DNA from: Clostridium saccharobutylicum DSM 13864
GTDB lineage: Bacteria; Bacillota; Clostridia; Clostridiales; Clostridiaceae
Direction of reading: 5' to 3'
NCBI RefSeq assembly: GCF_000473995.1
Contig: NC_022571.1
Coordinates: 3,751,416 to 3,815,415, forward strand
Length of the DNA stretch: 64,000 bases
The notes beneath the pieces were generated by a model. It was given only the letters and a program-made list of their open reading frames with translations, had not been told where the DNA came from and made no database searches. Positions 50,364-60,154 of the stretch are shown one piece after another (position 1 is the stretch's first letter; the number at the start of each line of letters is the position of its first letter). The translations under genes were made by a program, and so were the position numbers.

Positions 50364-53300
50364 TTAGTTAATCCAAGCTCCACTTGCATCTAATGTATAA
50401 CCATCAATTACTGTATTGCTTGCCATACTTCCATCCGAATATAGATAGTACCAATTATTATCTATATATGTCCATCCTGTTGCCATAGCTCCATTATCCT
50501 TTAAGAAATACCACTTACCATTATTTAATTTCCATCCAGTTTCCATGTATCCTAAAGCACCATAGTCTTTACCATCGCATAAGAAGTACCATGTACCATC
50601 AGTATCTTTAAACCAACCTGTATCCATTTTTCCATCTGTACCTAAGTGGAACCATTCTCCTATTGTATCTTTTCTATTGTATATCCAGTCTCCACTTTCT
50701 GACTTGTACCATCCAGTTATCGTAGTTCCAGCATTGTTAAAGAAATACCAATATCCATTTTGTTGTTTCCAACCAGTTTGATTGTTTTTGTTCAATTTTA
50801 CTATTGTGAAATCACTAAATTTATTTACTGTGAATTTCATTCCTAAAATACCATTTTTGTATTCTACCACTTCACCTTTAGCGAAAACTTTTTCTCCATC
50901 GCTATGTTCAATAAATACTCCAAGGTCATTTAAGAAAGCTTGTCTTTCAGCTGAATCAGTTGGAATATTAATTCCTGTTAATGGTAATATAATATCTACA
51001 TTTCTTTGACTCATGTTTGTTTCAATAGTCATTGGGGTTCCTAATACTTGTATTCCACTATTTTCTGATATAGCTTTTATTGTAGCTTGCTGATCTGCTA
51101 TTGTCTTAATTTCTTTCTGTTTTGTTTCATCTTTTATTGGCACTAATCTGAAATATAAATCTTCATTTAACTCTCCACTTTGTGCTAAACCTTGTATAGA
51201 CTCTTTTGGTAGTGAAACTATCGCACCACCTGTTTCTATTTGTAGATTTACATTTCCATTTGAAAGTTCAGTTAATGTTTCTTTTGGTATATTGACCTGT
51301 GTTTCAGATACATTTGTATCTGCATCTGTAGCAACTATTCTTGCGGTATCTTTTTCTTCACTATTTAATTCCGCTAATGTTTCTTTTGCTTTATCAGTTG
51401 TATAAGTTACAACATCCTTTTTAGTTCCATCACTTGTCGTTGTTCTTTGAACTACAGTTTGTGAAATTGAATTATCGCTACTTCCATCAGTAACTTTTAC
51501 TGTAATTTGTTGTGTTGAACCTGTACTGTTAGATGAACTATTTGAACTTCTATGTTTTGATGAACTTGTGCTACCACTTGATGAATTTCCTAAAATCTTT
51601 GCTGTAATCTTTTCAAAAGTTTCATCTATATAAGACGCTATTAATTTAATATATTTACCTATATCATTACTAACTAACTTATAAGTTTTACCATCACCAA
51701 CTAGTGTTCCATTTTCAGAATCATTGCTTGGCATTCTATACCACTTGTATGTAACTGCTGCTGATGTAGTAACACTTAAACCATCTTCGTCTATTAATTG
51801 AGCCTCCAAAGTATTATCAACTTTTTCAGTTCCAATAATTTTAACTGCTGATGGTGTTGTTGTATCAGTATTATTAGTTGAATCAATTTCAAACTCTGCA
51901 CTTACACTTAAATCATTAGTTACATCTGTATCTGTTCTGCTTTCATTTATATTCCCATCACTCCAATTTAGAAAATGATAACCCGTATCAGCTACAGCAG
52001 TTACTGTAGTTCCGTTATCTCCTTGAGTTATCGTTTGCGATGTTGTTCCTTCTATTGTCCCATGTTCTCCTGCTGTGTATGTCAGTATATATGATATTGG
52101 TAATATTGATGTTACATCTATTACTTTATATGTTGCTCCATTTGTTAATCCTGTTATTTCTGCTCCTGTTAAGCTTCCCGCTTCCGATTTATTGCTAGAC
52201 AATGTTCCATCTTCTTTTACATAGTATGTTATTCCATTTACTGTCACATTATACTTATGCCCTGATGTTAATCCTGTTATTTTTCCATCGCCTACTCCTA
52301 GCCCTGCTGGCGAATCAGAACTTAATGTTACCGCTGTTGGAGTTACATCAGTTACTTTATATGTTGCTCCATTTGTTAATCCTGTTATTTCTGCTCCTGT
52401 TAAGTTTCCCGCTTCCGATTTATTTCTAGACAATGTTCCATCTTCTTTTACATAGTATGTTATTCCATTTGATGTCACATTATACTTATGCCCTGATGTT
52501 AATCCTGTTATTTTTCCATCGCCTACTCCTAGCCCTGCTGGCGAATCGGAACTTAATGTTACCGCTGTTGGAGTTACATCAGTTACTTTATATGTTGCTC
52601 CATTTGTTAATCCTGTTATTTCTGCTCCTGTTAAGCTTCCCGCTTCCGATTTATTTCTAGACAATGTTCCGTCTTCTTTTACATAGTATGTTATTCCATT
52701 TGATGTCACATTATACTTATGCCCTGATGTTAATCCTGTTATCTTTCCATCGCCTACTCCTAGCCCTAATGGCGAATCAGAACTTAATGTTACCGCTGTT
52801 GGAGTTACATCTGTTACTTTATATGTTACTCCATTTGTTAATCCTGTTATTTCTGCTCCTGTTAAGCTTCCCGTTTCCGATTTATTTCTAGACAATGTTC
52901 CATCTTCTTTTACATAGTATGTTATTCCATTTGATGTCACATTATACTTATGCCCTGATGTTAATCCTGTTATCTTTCCATCGCCTACTCCTAGCCCTGA
53001 TGGCGAATCAGAACTTAATGTTACCGCTGTTGGAGTTACATCTGTTACTTTATATGTTACTCCATTTGTTAATCCTGTTATTTCGGTTCCTGTTAAGTTT
53101 CCTGCTTGTGATTGGTTGCTAGACAATGTTCCATCTGCCTTTACATAGTATGTTATTCCATCTGATGTTACATCATACTTATGCCCTGATGTTAATCCTG
53201 TTATCTTTCCATCTCCTGCTGTTAAACCCGCTGGTGAATCGGAACTTAATGTTACCGCTGTTGGCGTTACATCTATTACTTTATATGTTTCTCCATTTGT

Positions 53301-56300
53301 TAATCCTGTTATTTCGGTTCCTGTTAAGCTTCCCTCTTCCAATGGGTCTATAGACAATGTTCCATCTGCCTTTACATAGTATGTTATTTCATCTGATGTT
53401 ACATAATACTTATGTCCTGATGTTAATCCTGTTATTTTTCCATCTCCTGCTGTTAAACCCGCTGGTGAATCAGAACTTAATGTTACCGCTGTTGGCGTTA
53501 CATCTGTTACTTTATATGTTACTCCATTTGTTAATCCTGTTATTTCGGTTCCTGTTAAGCTTCCCTCTTCAAATGGGTCTATAGACAATGTCCCATCTGC
53601 TTTTATATAGTATGTTATTCCATCTGATGTTACATAATACTTATGCCCTGATGTTAATCCTGTTATCTTTCCATCTCCTGCTGTTAAACCCGCTGGTGAA
53701 TCGGAACTTAATGTTACCGCTGTTGGCGTTACATCTGTTACTGTGTATGTTTTCCCATTTGTTAATCCTATTATTTCGGTTCCTGTTAAGCTTCGCGCTT
53801 CTGATGGGTCGGTAGATAACGTTCCATCTTCTTTTACATAGTATGTTATTCCATCTGATGTTACATCATACTTATGTCCTGATGTTAATCCTGTTATCTT
53901 TCCATCTCCAGCTGTTAACCCTGCTGGCGAATCGGAACTTAATGTTACCGCTGTTGGAGTTACATCAGTTACTTTATATGTTGTTCCATTTGTTAATCCT
54001 ATTATTTCGGTTCCTGTTAAGCTTCGCGCTTCTGATGGGTCGGTAGATAACGTTCCATCTGCTTTTATATAGTATGTTATTCCATCTGATGTTACATAAT
54101 ACTTATGCCCTGATGTTAACCCCGTTATCTTTCCATCGCCTACTCCTAGCCCTGCTGGCGAATCAGAACTTAATGTTACCGCTGTTGGAGTTACATCTGT
54201 TACTTTATATGTTACTCCATTTGTTAATCCTGTTATTTCGGTTCCTGTTAAGCTTCCCTCTTCAAATGGGTCTATAGACAATGTCCCATCTGCTTTTATA
54301 TAGTATGTTATTCCATCTGATGTTACATAATACTTATGCCCTGATGTTAATCCTGTTATTTTTCCATCGCCTACTCCTAGCCCTGCTGGCGAATCAGAAC
54401 TTAATGTTACCGCTGTTGGAGTTACTTCAGTTACTTTATATGTTGTTCCATTTGTTAATCCTGTTATTTCTGTTACTCCTGTTATTGGTACTACTGCATT
54501 TACAGCATTTCCGATTTCACTTACATACTTACCTGTATCTGTTCCACTTTCTATTTCTACATTATATATCTTCTCAGCATTTAATCCTGTTATCTTCCCA
54601 TTATCTGCTGTTAATCCTGCTGGTGAATCGGAACTTAATGTTACCGCTGTTGGAGTTACATCTGTTACTTTATATGTTGTTCCATTTGTTAATCCTGTTA
54701 TTTCTGTTACTCCTGTTATTGGTACTACTGCATTTACAGCATTTCCGATTTCACTTACATACTTACCTGTATCTGTTCCACTTTCTATTTCTACATTATA
54801 TATCTTCTCAGCATCTAATCCTGTTATCTTCCCATTATCTGCTGTTAATCCTGCTGGTGAATCAGAACTTAATGTTACCGTTGTTGGAGTTACATCTGTT
54901 ACTTTATATGTTGTTCCATTTGTTAATCCTGTTATTTCTGTTACTCCTGTTATTGGTACTACTGCATTTACAGCATTTCCGATTTCACTTACATACTTAC
55001 CTGTATCTGTTCCACTTTCTATTTCTACATTATATATCTTCTCAGCATCTAATCCTGTTATCTTCCCATTATCTGCTGTTAATCCTGCTAGTGAATCAGA
55101 ACTTAATGTTACCGTTGTTGGAGTTACATCAGTTACTTTATATGTTGTTCCATTTGTTAATCCTGTTATTTCTGTTACTCCTGTTATTGGTACTACTGCA
55201 TTTACAGCATTTCCGATTTCACTTACATACTTACCTGTATCTGTTCCACTTTCTATTTCTACATTATATATCTTCTCAGCATCTAATCCTGTTATCTTCC
55301 CATTATCTGCTGTTAATCCTGCTGGTGAATCGGAACTTAATGTTACCGCTGTTGGAGTTACATCTGTTACTTTATATGTTGTTCCATTTGTTAATCCTGT
55401 TATTTCTGTTACTCCTGTTATTGGTACTACTGCATTTACAGCATTTCCGATTTCACTTACATACTTACCTGTATCTGTTCCACTTTCTATTTCTACATTA
55501 TATATCTTCTCAGCATCTAATCCTGTTATCTTCCCATTATCTGCTGTTAATCCTGCTGGTGAATCGGAACTTAATATTACCGCTGTTGGCGTTACATCTA
55601 TTACTTTGTATGTTGTTCCATTTGTTAATCCTGTTATTTCGGTTCCCGTTAAGCTTCTCTCTTCCGATTGGTCGGTAGATAACGTTCCATCTGCCTTTAC
55701 ATAGTATGTTGTTCCATTTGCTATTACCTCATACTTATTCCCTGATGTTAATCCTGTTATCTTTCCATCATCTGCTGTTCCTAATGATCCTTCTTGAAGA
55801 ATTGTTGATCCAATTGTTGTAATACTTGTAGTAGCATAAGCTCCTCCTAATGCTGTTACCTTTATGGTAGAATTCTCTGTTATATTATCCGTATATGTAA
55901 CAGTCACTTGTCCATTCACATCAGTTGTAGCAGTAGTACTACTTAAAGTTCCATTCCCAGAGTCTCTTGAAAATGTCACTGGAATATTTGCAGGTTTAGC
56001 TCCATCTGCGTTTGTTACTGTTGCAGTTACCACAGATGAATTAATTGATGGTTTATTTGAAGCTTCCACCATAGTTGGCAGTTGGGTATATGTGCTGTTT
56101 GCTGTATCTATAGGCTGATATTTATTATAAAAATATAATGATCTAATATCATTATTTTCCCATGCTCCCCCAGTACCAGAAGTAAAACCTACATAAACAT
56201 TATCACTATTGAATATGCTTCCATCACCTAAATTAATATTAGTGTCTATAGGTAAGTAAGCACCAGCTCTACTATTTACATTATTTATTCTTACCTGTAA

Positions 56301-56951
56301 ATTTTGGTTAGATCCATCATAATCCACCCAAGCATAATAGATGCCTCCCTGTCTAAAGTCATAATTTCCAAAGTTTGATTTAGGAGCTGTCGCTATAGGA
56401 TGATCTGCATCTCCATTTTTATTTACAGCTATATGACTTGGTCCTAATCCATTATCTCCAACATAATTTCCATTATCATATGTGTCAAATTCAATTCCTA
56501 TACTATTAGTTATGCCTTGATAACCAATGCCTGCTCCCTCAGTCCCCAAACCATTGGTATTGTTATTTATAACAAACACAATTCCATCAGCTCCTGGAGC
56601 AAATACGTCTGGGTTGCTAGTACCAGCATTGCTCATTCTAAAAGAAAAGAATGTACTGAACGATTTATTATTAGATAGCGAAACGTAATTACTATAATAT
56701 GCAGATCCCTTTTGACCTGAAGTTGCTGGCGTAAGTCTTAAAACAGTGCTATCACCATCAACTGCAAATTCAGCATTTCCGTTTTCTTTCATTAAACCTT
56801 GCATACTACCATTGTTAAAGTTATCATACTTAAATGAAACATATCCAGTTCCAGTAGCATGTGCATCTATTGTGGTTAATGACATGAAAAAATTTATCAT
56901 TATAGAGAATGATAATAAAAATGATATAACTCTTTTCTTTTCAATTTTCAT
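50364..56951 (-). CDS. Giant lectin-like repeat adhesin with wall-binding C-terminus
   Basis: A 2195-residue exported protein. Signal peptide to about residue 33; L-type (legume-like) lectin domain about 35-280 (AYYSNYVSLSNNKSFSTFFS ... GIGYQGITNSIGIEFDTYDN ... YVGFTSGTGG); Big_1-like domain about 295-385 (VTATVTNADGAKPANIPVTF); five 78-residue B repeats, then ten 77-residue A repeats (about 435-1600); an InlB-like B repeat (AGEHGTIEGTTSQTI ... GYHFLNWSDG); an Ig-like domain; Ser-rich linker; an unnamed domain; and six or seven choline-binding-like repeats (residues about 2030-2195). Likely a surface-tethered glycan-binding adhesin. AAAGGGGAAAAATT lies before the start. Confidence 0.9.
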   Translation of the reverse strand: MKIEKKRVISFLLSFSIMINFFMSLTTIDAHATGTGYVSFKYDNFNNGSMQGLMKENGNAEFAVDGDSTVLRLTPATSGQKGSAYYSNYVSLSNNKSFSTFFSFRMSNAGTSNPDVFAPGADGIVFVINNNTNGLGTEGAGIGYQGITNSIGIEFDTYDNGNYVGDNGLGPSHIAVNKNGDADHPIATAPKSNFGNYDFRQGGIYYAWVDYDGSNQNLQVRINNVNSRAGAYLPIDTNINLGDGSIFNSDNVYVGFTSGTGGAWENNDIRSLYFYNKYQPIDTANSTYTQLPTMVEASNKPSINSSVVTATVTNADGAKPANIPVTFSRDSGNGTLSSTTATTDVNGQVTVTYTDNITENSTIKVTALGGAYATTSITTIGSTILQEGSLGTADDGKITGLTSGNKYEVIANGTTYYVKADGTLSTDQSEERSLTGTEITGLTNGTTYKVIDVTPTAVILSSDSPAGLTADNGKITGLDAEKIYNVEIESGTDTGKYVSEIGNAVNAVVPITGVTEITGLTNGTTYKVTDVTPTAVTLSSDSPAGLTADNGKITGLDAEKIYNVEIESGTDTGKYVSEIGNAVNAVVPITGVTEITGLTNGTTYKVTDVTPTTVTLSSDSLAGLTADNGKITGLDAEKIYNVEIESGTDTGKYVSEIGNAVNAVVPITGVTEITGLTNGTTYKVTDVTPTTVTLSSDSPAGLTADNGKITGLDAEKIYNVEIESGTDTGKYVSEIGNAVNAVVPITGVTEITGLTNGTTYKVTDVTPTAVTLSSDSPAGLTADNGKITGLNAEKIYNVEIESGTDTGKYVSEIGNAVNAVVPITGVTEITGLTNGTTYKVTEVTPTAVTLSSDSPAGLGVGDGKITGLTSGHKYYVTSDGITYYIKADGTLSIDPFEEGSLTGTEITGLTNGVTYKVTDVTPTAVTLSSDSPAGLGVGDGKITGLTSGHKYYVTSDGITYYIKADGTLSTDPSEARSLTGTEIIGLTNGTTYKVTDVTPTAVTLSSDSPAGLTAGDGKITGLTSGHKYDVTSDGITYYVKEDGTLSTDPSEARSLTGTEIIGLTNGKTYTVTDVTPTAVTLSSDSPAGLTAGDGKITGLTSGHKYYVTSDGITYYIKADGTLSIDPFEEGSLTGTEITGLTNGVTYKVTDVTPTAVTLSSDSPAGLTAGDGKITGLTSGHKYYVTSDEITYYVKADGTLSIDPLEEGSLTGTEITGLTNGETYKVIDVTPTAVTLSSDSPAGLTAGDGKITGLTSGHKYDVTSDGITYYVKADGTLSSNQSQAGNLTGTEITGLTNGVTYKVTDVTPTAVTLSSDSPSGLGVGDGKITGLTSGHKYNVTSNGITYYVKEDGTLSRNKSETGSLTGAEITGLTNGVTYKVTDVTPTAVTLSSDSPLGLGVGDGKITGLTSGHKYNVTSNGITYYVKEDGTLSRNKSEAGSLTGAEITGLTNGATYKVTDVTPTAVTLSSDSPAGLGVGDGKITGLTSGHKYNVTSNGITYYVKEDGTLSRNKSEAGNLTGAEITGLTNGATYKVTDVTPTAVTLSSDSPAGLGVGDGKITGLTSGHKYNVTVNGITYYVKEDGTLSSNKSEAGSLTGAEITGLTNGATYKVIDVTSILPISYILTYTAGEHGTIEGTTSQTITQGDNGTTVTAVADTGYHFLNWSDGNINESRTDTDVTNDLSVSAEFEIDSTNNTDTTTPSAVKIIGTEKVDNTLEAQLIDEDGLSVTTSAAVTYKWYRMPSNDSENGTLVGDGKTYKLVSNDIGKYIKLIASYIDETFEKITAKILGNSSSGSTSSSKHRSSNSSSNSTGSTQQITVKVTDGSSDNSISQTVVQRTTTSDGTKKDVVTYTTDKAKETLAELNSEEKDTARIVATDADTNVSETQVNIPKETLTELSNGNVNLQIETGGAIVSLPKESIQGLAQSGELNEDLYFRLVPIKDETKQKEIKTIADQQATIKAISENSGIQVLGTPMTIETNMSQRNVDIILPLTGINIPTDSAERQAFLNDLGVFIEHSDGEKVFAKGEVVEYKNGILGMKFTVNKFSDFTIVKLNKNNQTGWKQQNGYWYFFNNAGTTITGWYKSESGDWIYNRKDTIGEWFHLGTDGKMDTGWFKDTDGTWYFLCDGKDYGALGYMETGWKLNNGKWYFLKDNGAMATGWTYIDNNWYYLYSDGSMASNTVIDGYTLDASGAWIN
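52100..54450 (-). repeat. 231-bp tandem repeats (type A) in the adhesin gene
   Basis: About ten units of exactly 231 bp (77 residues), each starting TEITGLTNG and including TPTAVTLSSDSPAGL and KITGLTSGHKY, ITYYVK(A/E)DGTLS. Unit-to-unit DNA identity is very high, with patchy variants (VGDG/TAGDG, STDPSEARS, SIDPFEEGS, SRNKSEAGS). No codon stop appears in the antisense frame, which yields false ORFs there. Confidence 0.93.
54450..55620 (-). repeat. 234-bp tandem repeats (type B) in the adhesin gene
   Basis: Five units of 234 bp (78 residues). The first 43 or so residues are the same module as type A (TEITGLTNGTTYKV, AGLTADNGKITGL), but the second half is DAEKIYNVEIESGTDTGKYV and SEIGNAVNAVVPITGV. 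Types A and B therefore share one half and swap the other. Units 2-5 are almost identical at DNA level. Confidence 0.92.
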
Positions 56952-58262
56952 AAGTTAATTTTTCCCCTTTTTCCTTTGTTACATTTGTGTATAATCTATT
57001 CTACTTTTATGAAAATATATAACTTCAAGCTAGAATATATGATTTGTAAGTAAAAATTAGTATTTATAGACTTAAACATATATTTGTTTGAAAAAATCCC
57101 CTTGTACTTTTAATAGATAAATCTAAATGAAATTACTTTCACACAGTTACTTGATAAAAATAGTCATATTTAAACGTATACTTAAATGACAAAATAAGTT
57201 TTGATTTTACTATTTAAAAATTAGATATTCTTTCAGATATAGCAATTGTGTATAGGCCTATGTATAATTATAAATACAATTAAATAATTCAGTACACAAG
57301 TCAAGTAAATTTAATTAACCGTTTCTCCTTTCTACATAAAATCTAAAATCAAGTCTTTATACTTTCATATGATATATATCATAATACAAAGCAATACTAA
57401 AAGTCCACCTTTTTATTCCTTTTTCGCCATTTTTCTTTTATATATGTTAATGTACGAATCCCAAAACATATATTTCAAAAGTATTTTTATATAAAATTAA
57501 ATTAAATTATAAAAAATTATTTCCATAAATCTAAAATATACATTCCTATGCATCACACAAATACAGACATATATTGATATGTAAATCAATATTAAGAAAA
57601 TTTAATATTGCAAAAATAACAAGCGAGTTATTCTTTATGTTAAATCAGCAACAACATATAACTTGCAACTATAATAATGAGAATCTTTAATAAAGTAATA
57701 TTCATTATTAAAGATTGAATCTCCTACTTTGCATTTTCATGACCGTTTATCTTTTTACTAACACTATCGGATAATAATCGATAACACTTTCAGTAAAGGC
57801 TAAAAATTCATTTTCAAATAATACTATTAATGTAAAAGTAATTTCTTTAAAAGCTGCATGTAAATTATTATTAAATATTTATTAAAACCCTGATAGCTTA
57901 GGATATTAGTAAAATACTCTATAAAGAGATTTATAGCACATCCTTTTTAATAAACTGTTTTTGCAGTCTCTCTCATAAATGTACCTTTATTACCACCTCA
58001 TATTTGCCCCTTCAATATACCTTTTGAGATGCATGCCAATAATCTTCTAGCTTTAGACTATTAAAAATTCTATAATTTTCTCCACAATAAAAATAAGAAT
58101 GATCTATTATGATATCATAGACCATTCTTAATAGTATCTAATATCTATTTAACAATGAATAAATAATGTTTAACTGCTTTACATTTGCATAAAACACCTG
58201 TTTATTCACATAATATAAATATATTTAAATGGTTGAAAGCAACTATAAAGGTGGTTAAACTA
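56952..58262. other. 1.3-kb gene-free region between divergent secreted-protein genes
   Basis: Very AT-rich. No convincing ORF. At 58095-58129 a stem AAGAATG-TCTAT/ATAGA-CATTCTT forms a hairpin around 8 nt with no T run. The adhesin promoter must lie near 56960-57060 on the minus strand, where TTGAAG and TAGAAT/TATACA-like hexamers occur but spacing is poor. The length suggests upstream regulation or a lost gene. Confidence 0.5.
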
Positions 58263-58586
58263 ATGAAAAGATTTATATATTCGTTCTTTATTATCATATT
58301 TCTAACATTTTACTTTAATACAATAAATACATTCGCTCAACTTCAATCTAAAACATTAACTCAAGGTATTTATAATGTGGGCGATGCAAAATTATTGATA
58401 GGTACTCCCCTTACTATAAAAATCACCCCATCTACTAGTAAAGCTATAGTTATTATTATTGATTCTAATCAAACTATAGAATCATTAGTAAGATTAAATC
58501 CTCAGGTTACTCAACAAGTTTTACCTCCACTTGACTATGATTACTCAATTATAATTTTCAGTAATGGTGGTGTAATATTTTCATAA
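58263..58586 (+). CDS. Small secreted protein
   Basis: The ATG at 58263 (AAAGGTGG ahead) gives 107 residues; the longer frame from 58185 lacks a ribosome site. Signal peptide KRFIYSFFIIIFLTFYFNTI with cleavage near TFA. The mature protein of about 80 residues is beta-rich (LTQGIYNVGDAKLLIGTPLT, IKITPSTSKAIVIIIDSNQT). No family recognised. It is divergent from the adhesin gene. Confidence 0.7.
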   Translation: MKRFIYSFFIIIFLTFYFNTINTFAQLQSKTLTQGIYNVGDAKLLIGTPLTIKITPSTSKAIVIIIDSNQTIESLVRLNPQVTQQVLPPLDYDYSIIIFSNGGVIFS

Positions 58587-58742
58587 AAAGTAGTTTGAAT
58601 GCCAAACTTACAACAAACTCACCTGTAACTTTTATGATGCCGCAATTATCCCCAAAGCTATAATTTTGTTTAAGTATTTCTTAATCATTATTTTTCTCCC
58701 CCATTTTAGATATCTTTTTCACCATGAGTATTGTATTTCTCT

Positions 58743-59243
58743 TTATGCTTGTAATCTCCACCAAAGAGTTTCTTCGCGTTTATAATTTTTGAATCCACAA
58801 CGCTCTAAAATCTTTTGAGAAGCCACGCCATCTAAATCAGTTTCAGCAATTACACTTTTAACACCATTTTGTTTCAATGCCCACTGACACATTCCTTTTG
58901 CAGCCTCTGTCATATAGCCATTGTGCTCAAAATCCTTACCTAAACCATAGCCAATCTCAACTTCACCATTTTCATTAGGAATATCTTTAAAATCCGCTGA
59001 ACCTACTACAACTCTATCATTCTTACGAATTAAGAAAAAAAAGCTATGCCATAAAAAATTGTTAGGGTCTTTTTGGGTTATTTCATACTGTCCCTTTACT
59101 ATTTCAAGAAAAAATCCTTTCATTGGCTCTGCCTTATAGGCACAGTTTAATTCTCTTTCAAGTGCAGGAATGTCTTCAATCCATAGCTTTAATTGATTAA
59201 GAGTTAGTGGGATAAGCTCCAATCGTTCAGTTTGTATTATCAT
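58743..59243 (-). CDS. GNAT acetyltransferase, RimJ-like
   Basis: A 166-residue Acetyltransf_3 protein: IIQTERLELIPLTLNQLKLW at the N-terminus, GEVEIGYGLGKDFEHNGYMT (acetyl-CoA loop), then VIAETDLDGVASQKILERCG, F. Acceptor unknown. GGAGGCAAG precedes the start. Stands alone. Confidence 0.88.
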   Translation of the reverse strand: MIIQTERLELIPLTLNQLKLWIEDIPALERELNCAYKAEPMKGFFLEIVKGQYEITQKDPNNFLWHSFFFLIRKNDRVVVGSADFKDIPNENGEVEIGYGLGKDFEHNGYMTEAAKGMCQWALKQNGVKSVIAETDLDGVASQKILERCGFKNYKREETLWWRLQA

Positions 59244-59298
59244 TTTCTTGCCTCCATCAAATAAAATTCTTCTAATAAATTAAAATTTAACGCTTTAA

Positions 59299-59585
59299 GG
59301 CACATTCAAAAAATAACAATTCTATTTTTCAGCCTATTTTCCATCAGAGGAAGCTCCATTCTCATACGCTCACTGAGTAAGCGATTCACACCAAATCTAT
59401 TTGGAACGGAGGCTAACTCATGAATGAGTTAGCTAAGTTTAAGAATCCAAATCATAGAATTTGGACTTTCACTTATCTGCTCATCGGTAAATTGACCTAA
59501 TAGGCCCGCTATGATGGCAATTTACCTTCTTGCCTAATGAAAAATATTCATGGCAAATTCGACTTGTTATTTGTTTTCATGTGCC
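59299..59585. mobile_element. Family 2 element M8 (287 bp, with extra module)
   Basis: Ends GGCACATTCAAAAAATAACA and CTTGTTATTTGTTTTCATGT GCC, flanked by TAA on both sides. The middle holds the same extra module as M1 (CTCATACGCTCACTGAGTAA, GCGATTCACACC) plus GGCTAACTCATGAATGAGTTAGC and GATTTGG/CCAAAT stems. The final G of the element completes the stop codon of the DUF3795 gene (TAG). Confidence 0.85.
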
Positions 59586-59851
59586 TAATCTTCATTATTC
59601 ATAGCCCATTTTCTACATTGTTCAATCTTAGGAGCTGGGTCAAATCCTTCTTCAACGCCCATATTCGAGAGCATATCACAAGGAAAAATCGTACATTCTC
59701 CACAGTGATTATAGTTCTTCTTCTCACAGCAATGTTTAACCTCACATTCTCCACCCCAAAATGGCTTCTTCATATTTATACATCCACTACAATTTACTTT
59801 TTCTTTTCTCTCACAATTATTGCAACAAACACCACATCTTGATTCAAACAT
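59585..59851 (-). CDS. DUF3795 cysteine-rich protein
   Basis: From the ATG behind GGAGGATAATT comes an 88-residue protein with 14 Cys: ESRCGVCCNNCERKEKVNC, SGCINMKKPFWGGECEVKHC and YNHCGECTIFPCDML. This is the DUF3795 pattern, probably a metal-binding cytosolic protein of unknown role. The stop is formed at the junction with a family 2 element, so the original end may have been altered slightly. Confidence 0.85.
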   Translation of the reverse strand: MFESRCGVCCNNCERKEKVNCSGCINMKKPFWGGECEVKHCCEKKNYNHCGECTIFPCDMLSNMGVEEGFDPAPKIEQCRKWAMNNED

Positions 59852-60154
59852 AATTATCCTCCTTTGCAAACCTTTTTTAGTAAATTGTACCACATTTTCA
59901 AATATAGCACTATTCAAGTAATTTAGAAATCAAGCTTTTGACAATCAAAATTATAAATGAACATATAAAATAAATATTTTGCCAGAAAATATTTATTTTA
60001 TCGCTGTTTATCCAAATTATGTATTATTTTACTAAAAAATATGTTATACTTTATGTAAACTTTTACCTTAGTTTAAATGACTATATTTTTACTTATTCTT
60101 GACAAAACATTTCTTACACTTTAATCATATTTAATTTAAGAAAGGAAGATTTTA

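Noticed and set aside
52202..55678. Regular series of 67-75-residue + strand ORFs and a 465-residue ORF opposite the adhesin gene
   Set aside because: They recur every 231-234 bp and are just the antisense of the repeat units, which lack stop codons by composition. They are Leu/His-rich and have no ribosome sites.
57720..57800. Possible c-di-GMP or other riboswitch in the adhesin upstream region
   Set aside because: I looked for the conserved core sequences of common clostridial riboswitches on both strands and saw none.
58185..58262. Longer N-terminus of the small secreted protein
   Set aside because: The ATG at 58185 has no ribosome site and would bury the signal peptide; AAAGGTGG points to 58263.
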